A stretch of DNA of 64,000 nt, taken from assembly GCA_018066175.1 (NCBI GenBank), contig JAGHRV010000010.1, positions 1 through 64,000 of the forward strand. Reading direction: 5' to 3'. The notes under the pieces are model-generated. The model was not told the DNA's origin, made no database searches, and worked only from the letters and a program-made list of their open reading frames with translations. A program made the position numbers and the translations under genes. Positions 53,298-61,638 of the stretch are shown here, piece after piece (the first letter of the stretch is position 1; the number at the start of each line of letters is the position of its first letter). This DNA comes from Candidatus Colicola equi. Lineage in GTDB: Bacteria > Bacteroidota > Bacteroidia > Bacteroidales > Paludibacteraceae.

Positions 53298-54533
53298 TTA
53301 TTCGTATTTTTGCCACAAAAAATCGTTATATGGGTAACGTTGGATATGAATTGCCTTCACACGATCGTACATCAACTCGCGCAAAGCATCGATATTGGCT
53401 TTTTGTTGGGCAGAGATAAAAATGCAGTCATTTTGCAGTTTAGCCATCCATGTGCGTTGCAATTCTTCCAACGATATATTCTCCCGTTTGATGGGTGTCA
53501 AATCGTCCTCTTCTTTGGGAGTATATGTGAAGGCATCTATCTTATTAAATACCACGATAGTGGGCTTCTCTTCCTTGCATATATCGGCAATCGTTTGATT
53601 CACCACATGGTACTGTTCCTCAAAATTAGGATGGGATATATCCACTACGTGAATGAGCAGGTCAGCCTCGCGCACTTCGTCCAAGGTGGATTTGAAGCTT
53701 TCCACTAAGTTATGGGGCAGTTTACGAATGAATCCTACTGTATCACTCAGCAGGAACGGCAGGTTATCGATGGTCATCTTGCGTACCGTTGTATCTAAGG
53801 TGGCGAACAACTTATTTTCGGCAAACACATCGGATTTGCTCAGCAGGTTCATGATAGTTGACTTACCTACGTTGGTGTATCCCACCAGGGAAACGCGCAC
53901 CATCTTGCCTCTGTTCTGCCGTTGGGTAGCCATCTGTTTATCGATGCGTTTAAGGTCCTCGCGCAGCAGCGCGATACGCTGACCAATAATACGTTTATCG
54001 GCCTCTATCTGAGTCTCACCGGTACCGCGGTTAGTGCCTCCGCCACGCTGTCTATCCAGGTGGGTCCACATACGGGTCAAACGAGGTAACATATACTGCA
54101 GATGTGCCATCTCCACTTGGGTTTTGGCATAACTGGTTTGGGCACGTTGTAGGAAGATTTCCAGAATAAGAATCGTGCGGTCCATCACCCTTACTTCACG
54201 CCGATCCTTAGGGTTATCACGCCAGTTCAAATCACGCTCAATATTACGCAACTGCCGTGGCGATAACTCATCATCAAAAATCACCAAATCAATGTTGTGG
54301 TTGTCGTTGTCGTTGTCGTTGTGGTTGTCGTCAATTATGAATTGACGTATTTCTTGCAATTTTCCTGAACCCACATAGGTGTTGGTGTCCGGACCGTTCA
54401 GTCGTTGCACAAAGCGTTTGACGGGCTGTATCTCCCGTGTATCTGCCAAAAACGCCAATTCGTCCAGGTACTCATTCGTTCGTTCCTCGCTCTGATCCGG
54501 CGTAATCAATCCAACTAATATAGCTCTTTCCAT
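53298..54533 (-). CDS. hflX: GTPase HflX
   Basis: A 411-residue ribosome-associated GTPase that splits stalled ribosomes. The N-terminal HflX domain is followed by GGTNRGTGETQIEADKR near residues 163-179. The G domain carries GYTNVGKST near 217-225, DTVGFIRKLPHNLVESF near 264-280 and the NKID motif. The N-terminal domain contains a low-complexity stretch of alternating Asp and Asn/His (about residues 68-80), encoded by a 6-base repeat at 54295-54331, in place of a loop. The promoter is at 54548-54578. Confidence 0.94.
   Translation of the reverse strand: MERAILVGLITPDQSEERTNEYLDELAFLADTREIQPVKRFVQRLNGPDTNTYVGSGKLQEIRQFIIDDNHNDNDNDNHNIDLVIFDDELSPRQLRNIERDLNWRDNPKDRREVRVMDRTILILEIFLQRAQTSYAKTQVEMAHLQYMLPRLTRMWTHLDRQRGGGTNRGTGETQIEADKRIIGQRIALLREDLKRIDKQMATQRQNRGKMVRVSLVGYTNVGKSTIMNLLSKSDVFAENKLFATLDTTVRKMTIDNLPFLLSDTVGFIRKLPHNLVESFKSTLDEVREADLLIHVVDISHPNFEEQYHVVNQTIADICKEEKPTIVVFNKIDAFTYTPKEEDDLTPIKRENISLEELQRTWMAKLQNDCIFISAQQKANIDALRELMYDRVKAIHIQRYPYNDFLWQKYE
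54295..54331 (-). repeat. Six-base repeat inside hflX
   Basis: About six imperfect copies of GTTGTC/GTTGTG (plus strand) encode a run of alternating Asp and Asn or His in the N-terminal domain of HflX. The number of copies can change without loss of frame. Confidence 0.8.
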
Positions 54534-54547
54534 ATACTTTCAGGGCA

Positions 54548-54578
54548 CAAAGATACTGCTTTTTTCTGAATTATCAAA
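54548..54578 (-). promoter_or_regulatory. Promoter of hflX
   Basis: Minus-strand TTTG (54575-54578), 19 bases, TATCTTTG (54548-54555). It gives a leader of only about 8 bases before the start codon. Confidence 0.6.
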
Positions 54579-54654
54579 ATAAAAATGCGACTTCAACTCA
54601 GAAATCGCATTTTTCTTGTTTCTCGCTAAACGCTAAACGTTCAACGCTTAACGT

Positions 54655-54789
54655 TTATTGTCCAAAGAACGGATTACCCTCTCCACCATTTAGGGGATCA
54701 TTATTGATGTTGATACCAGAACCAATCATCAATTGACCCATAGCAATAACTTGCGCCTCAGTTGTAGGCATTATATAATTTTTTTTCAT
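54655..54789 (-). CDS. 44-residue peptide of unknown function
   Basis: A short gene whose ATG overlaps the TGA of the coiled-coil protein gene (ATGA), a strong sign that it is translated by coupling. The peptide opens MKKNYIMPTTEAQVIAMGQL and ends in a Gly/Asn-rich tail with GGEGNPFFGQ. Short peptides opening MKK-Y-x-x-P are common in Bacteroidales and have no established role. There is no clear signal peptide and no double-glycine leader site that I can define with confidence. Confidence 0.6.
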   Translation of the reverse strand: MKKNYIMPTTEAQVIAMGQLMIGSGININNDPLNGGEGNPFFGQ

Positions 54790-56681
54790 AATTCAATACC
54801 TTGCGCGTTATACATTTTGTTGTCTTTCACAATAATAAGTTGACCATTGCGGAGGAACTTGCCATTGTGCATTGTGCATTGTGAACCGTCAACCGACTCC
54901 AACTCTGTTGGTGTTTCTTTTGGCAGAGGAACAGCTAAATGCTTACGGCCTGGTGTAGGGGCTTCAACCGTGCCCGGCACATCCTTCATTACCAAATAAG
55001 CATAGTTAGCATGGAGTCCGATATGTCCGCCACATAGACGCCACTCGTTATTATAAATAATGTAGTTGCCTTCCAATATATTACCGGTTGTGCCTGCAAC
55101 ACCATCTACAATATCTTCAAACGTACCCTGCAAGCCGTTGCACTCGGCAGCATCTAAAGGAGTATCGGTATATTGGTCGCCATTCTTGACACGGAGAGAT
55201 TTTGCCGTAGCACGGATAACATAGCCGGCACCGGCTTCGGTCTCATTGGCAAGCACTTCCTCCATGATGATGCGGTCGTTCTCTATACCTGCCACGGAAT
55301 ACAGTTCGGCACCGTCGATGGCAGTTAAGTCGTATTTCCAACATAGCGTGCCGTAGGTGCCGACGGTCATATTCTCGCGGACGGAAATCCACATATCCTT
55401 GAGGTTTTGTACCACATTATAGATTTCGGCAATGGCTTCTGTTTTCGCATTGTCAATAGCGTCTTTACTTGTGGCTGCATTGATGGTTTGTTCAGCCGTA
55501 TGTGCGATGTTGTCAATCATGGCTTTCGCTTCACTCTTGGCACTCTCATCAACGCCTAATCCGTTTATTTTCTCTTTGGCAGTAGCGGCACCCTGCTCAA
55601 CATCGTTAATAGCATTTTGTTGCAATGCGCTAAACTCTTGGATAGCGGCTTGGATTTCTTTCTCTGCTTTGTTTTGTATGTCCTTTTTTATTTGTTGGAT
55701 GGTGTTTTCTTTCTTCTGCCCAACCCCATCCAAATTAGTTTCTTCGTTAATCGAGGATTTAGCTTTATCTTTTACACTCTTTAATTGTGTTTGGTATGTG
55801 ACTACAACGTGTTGTACCGTTTCTATATTCCCATAACCCTCTGCTGCTTTGTTGATTGCGACTTCAGCATCAGCGGCTGCTTTATCAACATCAACATTAG
55901 CGGCTTGTTTAGCGTCTTGCAGTTTATTATAATAATCCTGAACGGTTGCCAATTGTGTATTAATGTTGGTTTGTGCATCATTTTTAGCTTTCTTAACATC
56001 ATCTTCTGATGTAGCATTATTGATACTTGCTTCAGCCGTAGCAACGGCGTTATCAATCTCGTTTATTGCCTGATCTTGGACCGTACAGTAAACGCCGAGT
56101 GCGTTTATCGTATTCTTGGCATTAGTAGCAATATCATTAATATTGTTCTTCATTCCTTCCTTATAACCGGCGATTGCGGCTTGGATGCCTGCCAAAGTAT
56201 TTAGAGTTTCCTTTTCCATTGCGTTAAGGCCGTTTTCTTTTTCCTTTTGGATAGTACTCTCATTGGTCGCATGATCAATATAGATTTTAGCTGCATCTGC
56301 GGCTGACATTACCTTTTGTTTACCCTGCTGTTTGGCCTGTTGCACTTCTTCGATCTGATCATAACCCGTTTGTTCTTTGTTCATTCTGTCATCAGCATCA
56401 TCTTGCTTTTTTTTGAGTTCATTTTTAGCGGCTTCTTTGATTGGAGGAAGAGGGTCGGTGCCGAAAGCGGTTTCTACATTGCCCTTGGTGAGGTCGTAGG
56501 TCTTTCCTCCTGTCACGGCGGGGTTGCCTTGCTCATAGATAGTGACTTCTATTTGACCACTTTTGCCAAACGGATACCAATCGGTCGTGCCGCCTTGGGT
56601 AACTTTGATAGCATCAATCGTTTGTGCCATCGCGCATAGTGCCATCAGGCACACAGCGCAGATTATCATTAGTCTTTTCAT
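54786..56681 (-). CDS. Secreted Ala-rich coiled-coil repeat protein
   Basis: A 631-residue exported protein of unknown function. A signal peptide covers residues 1-19 (CAMA-Q). An N-terminal segment (about 20-75) is followed by a long helical region (about 80-420) of loose repeats such as AEASINNATSEDDVKKAKNDA and AEQTINAATSKDAIDNAKTEA, reminiscent of DUF1542-type surface repeats. A beta-rich C-terminal region runs to residue 631, ending FLRNGQLIIVKDNKMYNAQG, a terminal pattern seen in other Bacteroidales secreted proteins. The start at 56681 is preferred because it gives the signal peptide and lies just after the promoter at 56702-56733. The next gene, a small peptide, overlaps its stop. Confidence 0.7.
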   Translation of the reverse strand: MKRLMIICAVCLMALCAMAQTIDAIKVTQGGTTDWYPFGKSGQIEVTIYEQGNPAVTGGKTYDLTKGNVETAFGTDPLPPIKEAAKNELKKKQDDADDRMNKEQTGYDQIEEVQQAKQQGKQKVMSAADAAKIYIDHATNESTIQKEKENGLNAMEKETLNTLAGIQAAIAGYKEGMKNNINDIATNAKNTINALGVYCTVQDQAINEIDNAVATAEASINNATSEDDVKKAKNDAQTNINTQLATVQDYYNKLQDAKQAANVDVDKAAADAEVAINKAAEGYGNIETVQHVVVTYQTQLKSVKDKAKSSINEETNLDGVGQKKENTIQQIKKDIQNKAEKEIQAAIQEFSALQQNAINDVEQGAATAKEKINGLGVDESAKSEAKAMIDNIAHTAEQTINAATSKDAIDNAKTEAIAEIYNVVQNLKDMWISVRENMTVGTYGTLCWKYDLTAIDGAELYSVAGIENDRIIMEEVLANETEAGAGYVIRATAKSLRVKNGDQYTDTPLDAAECNGLQGTFEDIVDGVAGTTGNILEGNYIIYNNEWRLCGGHIGLHANYAYLVMKDVPGTVEAPTPGRKHLAVPLPKETPTELESVDGSQCTMHNGKFLRNGQLIIVKDNKMYNAQGIEL

Positions 56682-56701
56682 GCTTAAAAATTTTTGCGCT
56701 G

Positions 56702-56733
56702 CAAAATTACGAATAATTTTTGATATATGCAAA
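56702..56733 (-). promoter_or_regulatory. Promoter of the coiled-coil protein and 44-residue peptide
   Basis: Minus-strand TTTG (56730-56733), 20 bases, TAATTTTG (56702-56709), with the CATATAT extension. Confidence 0.72.
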
Positions 56734-56809
56734 AGAAATGCAACTTTTTTTGCCGAAAGTCGCATTTTTGATAAGGAATCCCCGAAGAGGTGGTACACCG
56801 ATGAGGAGA

Positions 56810-56861
56810 GGCATGGTGTCCCCCGACAAACGGGGGAAACAGTATCTAGCGAAAGGGGGCT
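56810..56861 (-). repeat. Dispersed hairpin repeat, copy B
   Basis: Reverse-complement counterpart of copy A at 165-216, with about 47 of 52 bases identical and the same CCCCCG-TTTGT-CGGGGG hairpin. It overlaps the 3' end of the small basic protein gene at 56846-57283, so that ORF's last residues appear to be repeat-derived. Confidence 0.75.
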
Positions 56862-57283
56862 TCGTGGCAATCAACCCTTGCGAGGTTGTTGCTCCGACGA
56901 CAGGACCAATCTTGCAAGTTCTTGGATGAATCAGCGGCAAGAGGACCTTCATTCTTCAACTTCTCCATCTCACGATGCATAAAATAACCATACATGTTGG
57001 TATGAACACCTTTCTTCGCCTTTCGTTGCGCCTCAAACTCCTTCTTCAACGCACGCCATTCTTCGCTTCCCTTAACAATCTTTCGATAAGCGGCAACTAC
57101 ACACTTCAATCGCTCGCGTGTCTTACGCTCCTCGTTCGTCACAGGATTATCCTTATAATTACGTTTTTTATTTCTATGACCGGTAAAAAACTTACCATAA
57201 CGTTTCATTATCCACCAATCACTAAATTGACTCAGTTTGCCTCGAATAGAAGCAAACATATCCGAAAATTTTAATACTTCCAT
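56846..57283 (-). CDS. Small basic protein, conserved hypothetical
   Basis: A 145-residue Lys/Arg-rich protein I cannot assign. The credible part runs to about residue 115: SDWWIMKRYGKFFTG near 22-36, NPVTNEERKTRERLKCVVAAY near 46-66, and NMYGYFMHREMEKLKN near 95-110. The pattern looks conserved and helical, possibly nucleic-acid binding. The final 25-30 residues come from sequence that continues into the dispersed repeat, so the natural C-terminus may have been replaced. No canonical promoter is visible upstream. Confidence 0.45.
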   Translation of the reverse strand: MEVLKFSDMFASIRGKLSQFSDWWIMKRYGKFFTGHRNKKRNYKDNPVTNEERKTRERLKCVVAAYRKIVKGSEEWRALKKEFEAQRKAKKGVHTNMYGYFMHREMEKLKNEGPLAADSSKNLQDWSCRRSNNLARVDCHEAPFR

Positions 57284-57714
57284 ATTTTTATTCCTTGTTT
57301 TTAAAAAATTAATACTTTTGCTTAACCTAATGCGGTTCTTAACGGGTTCTTAACGGGGTTATAACGGGTTACGATGCGGTTTCTGTAAAGACATACAACA
57401 ACCAGACAGTTTTGGACGAGCCCGGGCAGACTGTCGGCACCCAGGTGGGACGTAATGAGCATGTCATTCGTCTCAGATACAGATGAAATAATCATAGTTT
57501 ATGAGAAATTTAGGTCGATTTATGACCAAAAATTTACTGCAAAGATAATACTCAAAACCTCTTTTTGCAAGTTTTTTGGCAAAAAAGGTACAAAAAAATG
57601 CCTTGTAGGGACGGACATAGCTAAAAGTTGGGACGAGCATAGCTAAAAGTTGGGGCGAAATTCGGGTCGTCCCAACAAGGTATCACCATCGAGAAAAGCT
57701 CCCAAAAAGCAAAA
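57284..57714 (+). other. Gene-free stretch with short repeats
   Basis: No credible ORF. Near 57335-57372 TTCTTAACGGG occurs twice and TTATAACGGG once, flanked on both sides by ATGCGGTT. A plus-strand -7 box TACTTTTG (57313-57320) lies just before, with no good -33 box. Near 57608-57655 GGACGxxCATAGCTAAAAGTTGGG occurs twice in tandem. The function is unknown. Confidence 0.5.
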
Positions 57715-57745
57715 AAATCGGCAAATTTTGTCAATTTGCCGATTT
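57708..57745 (-). terminator. Terminator of the acyl ligase operon
   Basis: A perfect 13-bp stem AAATCGGCAAATT (57715-57727) / AATTTGCCGATTT (57733-57745) with loop TTGTC. On the minus strand it is followed by seven T residues, 41 bases after the ligase stop codon. Confidence 0.88.
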
Positions 57746-57785
57746 AGGATATTGCATGAAAATTACATCAAAACAGGGGGGCTAA

Positions 57786-59276
57786 TTATTGGTACAAATA
57801 GCGTTTTAGGGTTCGCTTTTCGGTGCGTTGGAAAGGAGCAGAGACGAACTCAAGGTCATATAATTGACTAAACGACGGCAATTGGGGGTTGATAGTTCGC
57901 AATAGGTCTTGGCGGTTAAGGTCAACAGAGGCATACACCAATGCTACCAAATGACCATTACGCACCAAAACGAGGGACTCCTCTACTCCATCTACCTGGT
58001 TGATGATGGATTCAACATTAGGCAGGCTGATGTTCTCTCCGGAAGGCAGGACAACCATATCTTGCTCCAATCGGCCTTCCACATAGAGATTGCCTTCTTC
58101 GTCCAGATGTCCACGGTCGCCGGTATGCAGCCAACCATCTTTGTCTATCTTAGCCGCCGTAGCTTCGGGATTCTTGTAGTAACCCAGCATGACATTCTCG
58201 CCACGAACAAGGATTTCGCCTTGTGAAGAAATAGAAGCCTCCATTCCTGAAACAATATGACCACCAGTATAGGGCACATAGTTTTGCCATAAATTTGCGC
58301 CTAGTAACGGAGCTGTTTCTGTCAATCCATACCCCACTGTTAGTGGGATATGCAAAGCGAGCAAAGATTTTTCAATTTCAGAATTCAAATGAGAACCGCC
58401 TACCAATAATTGCTGCAAAAAGGAACCTAATACCGAGTTAAGTTTATTTCCATACACCTTGAATAAATACTCAATAATTTGAGGAACAATCACAATGGCA
58501 TAAGGATGTAATCTTTCTACGACTTCCACAAATACTCTTGGTGAAAAAAGATTCCCAAGCATGTAAATGTGGTGCGCATTCGGCAAGTGACACAACAAGC
58601 CTCCTATGAGACCATATGTATGTGCAAAGGGCAAAATAGCAACAAACGATTGGGTATGTGCAGAAGGCAATGTGCTTACTGCATTATAGACGTTATTACT
58701 CAAGTTCCGAAAACTTAGCATCACGCCCTTTGCTTTATCTGTACTGCCGGATGTGAAGCATATCTGCGCCAATGTATCTAATGGTTGTAAATCAAAACAC
58801 ACCTCTTCTGCACCAAGAGTTGACGTTGATAGATTGAACGTCGTAGCATCTATCAATGAAGCAAAATCACGCAAAGACAAGACATGCTGCACCTTAGATA
58901 ATTGAGTTTGATTCAACCTCTCCCATATCTCAGTATCTACAATAACGGTAGTCGCATCCGCGAAATCTATTTGCCGTGTGATTTCTTCAGGCGTTTGCGA
59001 ATGTAAGATGGTAACACTTACCCCTGAGTATGCTGCGATGGCTAAATATGCCACCACCCAATTAGCAGAATTGGCGCCACAAATGGCGATGTGGTCACCT
59101 TTTTGAATGCCCAATTGACGAAAGCGGTCACATAACGCACATATCTGACCATACATCTCACCATAGGTATAGGAATTACCTTCTCCGCCATCTAAAGTAG
59201 CGTAGTCGGTTAATGCCGGTTGATTCCAATTAGTACGAATAACCTCCGCTAATATGTCTAAATAATGCCGCGTCAT
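57786..59276 (-). CDS. AMP-forming acyl ligase (fatty acid ligase type)
   Basis: A 496-residue adenylating enzyme that activates a carboxylic acid as acyl-AMP and transfers it to a thiol. Core motifs: TSGSTDKAKG at residues 175-184 (ATP loop, altered from TSGTTGxPKG), YGLTE at 316-320, GWLHTGDRG at 381-389, GRLEQDMVVLPSGEN at 401-414 and C-terminal TEKRTLKRYLYQ with the catalytic lysine probably K491. The C-terminal pattern resembles long-chain acyl-CoA synthetases more than amino-acid-activating NRPS domains, so a fatty acid substrate is likely. The adjacent carrier protein, overlapping by 4 bases, is the probable acceptor. It is the last gene of the operon, followed by a strong terminator. 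Confidence 0.88.
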   Translation of the reverse strand: MTRHYLDILAEVIRTNWNQPALTDYATLDGGEGNSYTYGEMYGQICALCDRFRQLGIQKGDHIAICGANSANWVVAYLAIAAYSGVSVTILHSQTPEEITRQIDFADATTVIVDTEIWERLNQTQLSKVQHVLSLRDFASLIDATTFNLSTSTLGAEEVCFDLQPLDTLAQICFTSGSTDKAKGVMLSFRNLSNNVYNAVSTLPSAHTQSFVAILPFAHTYGLIGGLLCHLPNAHHIYMLGNLFSPRVFVEVVERLHPYAIVIVPQIIEYLFKVYGNKLNSVLGSFLQQLLVGGSHLNSEIEKSLLALHIPLTVGYGLTETAPLLGANLWQNYVPYTGGHIVSGMEASISSQGEILVRGENVMLGYYKNPEATAAKIDKDGWLHTGDRGHLDEEGNLYVEGRLEQDMVVLPSGENISLPNVESIINQVDGVEESLVLVRNGHLVALVYASVDLNRQDLLRTINPQLPSFSQLYDLEFVSAPFQRTEKRTLKRYLYQ

Positions 59277-59518
59277 GATTGATGCGCTACAATATATGTA
59301 TATATATCTGATAATGTCACCCAGGAAAGGACATCGGGCAATATTGGTTGGGCAGAAAAAGTGCGATAAATAAACACCACTAACTCTTTCATATCCAAAC
59401 TAGATAAACCTAAGTCTCGTTTAAGTTCATTCGTGGGAAGTAGTTGCGTCTCGTCCAGTTGCAATGTATCGCGAAGAAAAGCGACTATTTGTTGTTCTAT
59501 TTCAAGTCTTGTCATCAT
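59273..59518 (-). CDS. Stand-alone acyl carrier protein (pathway-specific)
   Basis: An 81-residue carrier protein with a four-helix ACP pattern. The predicted phosphopantetheine site is Ser40 in GLSSLDMKEL (residues 37-46), where the usual Asp before the serine is Ser. It differs clearly from the housekeeping ACP at 32806-33042. It overlaps both neighbours by 4 bases (ATGA-type), between the condensation-decarboxylase protein and the ligase. It should carry the acyl group loaded by the ligase. No phosphopantetheinyl transferase lies in the window. Confidence 0.88.
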   Translation of the reverse strand: MMTRLEIEQQIVAFLRDTLQLDETQLLPTNELKRDLGLSSLDMKELVVFIYRTFSAQPILPDVLSWVTLSDIYTYIVAHQS

Positions 59519-61638
59519 AAATCTAAAAAGGATAGTGCCTTAAGAGGCTGGGATATGGGCAGATTAGGCGGAGTGATGTTGGGTTCAAAGAAAAGGACAA
59601 TGTCGCTGCCGCCACAAAGGAAATAACCTAATTCGTCGCCTTGTTCAATCGTGGCACCTACTTGGATAGACGGGAGCCAGTTGACGGAACTGACTTGTGC
59701 CACACCTACCGGCACAATAGCCACTTTACCCATGGCTGTTTGTAATACCAACACACCGCGTTTTTCTATCATCTGGAAGGATTCGTCCCCTAATTGGTCA
59801 TACCGATAGCGATGCTGATGGTCATCCCATACGATACGTCCTCCAGCATTATGCACACCATCAATAAGACGCACATCTAAAACACGTCCGGCAAGGGGAG
59901 CATGGAAGCGATGGTAATCGTACATATCCAGCACGATATGGAACGTTTCACCACCCTCAAAACAGTTGCGATAGGGACTATCTCCTAATATATCTATCCA
60001 ATGAGCAATAGAAGCGGTCTTGACCGGAGAGCGAAGAATAACACCATCAGAGGGAGAGATAAAAGGATAGCGCATGTTGGTGCTATGGGAAAGAAGATGG
60101 CGAGAGAAAAAATCATTCCAACAATGCCATCGGTCGGGCGACTCATAACGAAACAGTTCAAACAACGGGTCGGCTTGCACCAGTCTTAGGCACTCATCGT
60201 TCCAACTATCCGCACTACTGAGCCACCGGCCCCACTCCGTATCGTAATTACTCAGCCAACGAGCTACTTCAGAATCGTTTTGCAAATCCCCAAAGATATA
60301 ATAGAAATAACCTATACTCTGGTCAATACGATGGAAAAGTCCTTCGTCCTCACTCATATCTAATCCCTGCCACGGCATGGCGGTTAAGTAACGAGTAGCA
60401 TAGTGATAGAAGTCCTGCAAGGACTGCACGGGATTGGTCTTGCAGTCCGGATTAGCTGCCCTATTAGCAGCAATCTGGGCCTCCAAACGGGATGCAAAAG
60501 GTAGTGTATCAATATAGACGAGAGCATAATGAGAAAGGCTAACGCACGCATGCGTCAGTAGATCCGCAAAGCGACGGATATGTTCCTCCGTGTAGTGGGT
60601 AGCCGAATAGCGGAAACGCACTTGCAGTTGCGGTTGGTCCTCGATTTCAATATCAAACAGACTATAGGCTATAGCCGGTTGATCGGACGTAACAGGCACT
60701 ATCTCAAAGGGTATAGGCGACAAAGTCAACGCATCCTCCAAAAGCGGCTGATACAGCACATTAGCGGCATAGTTCCATAGTTGCGAATACGGGGGTATGA
60801 GGGTGAACGGATAGTCGCTATGGGCTATTCCTGAGCGCATCGCATTGCGGATAGAGCGCAGCATATCATGCATGGGGGCACGATGAAGACGGAGGGGTAT
60901 ATCCTTATGCAACGAACCAAAAATACGCTGTTCCTCTGCCGTATTGCGTCCCACATACGCCCATGTTAATGCGGCGTCATCGGTGCCATTATCATCCATG
61001 ATAGCTAACATGCTACATAGACAAATTAGGGCATCCATGGACACATGTTCATGCGCCGATATGCGTTCCAATGCAGCAGCGTATGAAGACAGGTCCACCA
61101 CATACTCACCAGCCATAGGTACCACATCGGAATCCAAAGGTATATCCGTGCGCGGACGCACCGGGCAAGTGATACCGCCAAACTCAGCCACAAGAGCTGT
61201 TTGGGATGCACAAGCATGAGCATCGGTAGATAAAGCAGTATACTGCCGGAGATAATCCCAATAGTGGTCCGGTTCCAACGGCAAGCCCTGATAAGCCCGC
61301 AGCATATCCTCGGCAAGAACCATCAGGCTAGCGCCATCGCCTAAGATACGATTGATGGTGCAAGACAGATAGATATAATCGTCCTTCTCGTAGATTTGAA
61401 CCTCGTGATACTGTCCCTGCAATGGATTGGGGGTGTCCACTGCTTGCTGTCCCTCCTCATCAATCCGACAACATAAAGCCGGATGATTAGTAATCGCCTT
61501 GGCAACCGCCTCACGTAACCGATGAATATCCACTTGACTCTTGGGGCAACGTAGCAGTTGGGTATAGTAATACAACTCAGGATTATCCTGCAGCAAATCA
61601 TACACCAATTGTGAATATGGAAGGAGAGGATAGGTCAT
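59515..61638 (-). CDS. Condensation domain fused to PsiD-like (PSD family) decarboxylase
   Basis: A 707-residue two-part enzyme. Residues 1-385 are an NRPS-type condensation domain: GRNTAEEQRIFGSLHKDIPLRL (in parts, 230-251) matches the C5 latch motif, but the HHxxxDG site reads NRILGDG at 96-102, so both histidines are replaced. Residues 400-515 resemble the N-terminal region of PsiD-like decarboxylases (EWGRWLSSADS near 468-478, CWNDFFSRHLL near 506-516). Residues 520-690 are the PSD catalytic domain: PSDG with D531, DYHRFH with H579, and GYFLCGGSDI with the cleavage serine S678. The triad is complete, so self-cleavage to a pyruvoyl enzyme is expected. PSD relatives of this kind include tryptophan decarboxylases. 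It would make an amine and join it to an acyl-carrier thioester. Confidence 0.87.
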   Translation of the reverse strand: MTYPLLPYSQLVYDLLQDNPELYYYTQLLRCPKSQVDIHRLREAVAKAITNHPALCCRIDEEGQQAVDTPNPLQGQYHEVQIYEKDDYIYLSCTINRILGDGASLMVLAEDMLRAYQGLPLEPDHYWDYLRQYTALSTDAHACASQTALVAEFGGITCPVRPRTDIPLDSDVVPMAGEYVVDLSSYAAALERISAHEHVSMDALICLCSMLAIMDDNGTDDAALTWAYVGRNTAEEQRIFGSLHKDIPLRLHRAPMHDMLRSIRNAMRSGIAHSDYPFTLIPPYSQLWNYAANVLYQPLLEDALTLSPIPFEIVPVTSDQPAIAYSLFDIEIEDQPQLQVRFRYSATHYTEEHIRRFADLLTHACVSLSHYALVYIDTLPFASRLEAQIAANRAANPDCKTNPVQSLQDFYHYATRYLTAMPWQGLDMSEDEGLFHRIDQSIGYFYYIFGDLQNDSEVARWLSNYDTEWGRWLSSADSWNDECLRLVQADPLFELFRYESPDRWHCWNDFFSRHLLSHSTNMRYPFISPSDGVILRSPVKTASIAHWIDILGDSPYRNCFEGGETFHIVLDMYDYHRFHAPLAGRVLDVRLIDGVHNAGGRIVWDDHQHRYRYDQLGDESFQMIEKRGVLVLQTAMGKVAIVPVGVAQVSSVNWLPSIQVGATIEQGDELGYFLCGGSDIVLFFEPNITPPNLPISQPLKALSFLDL

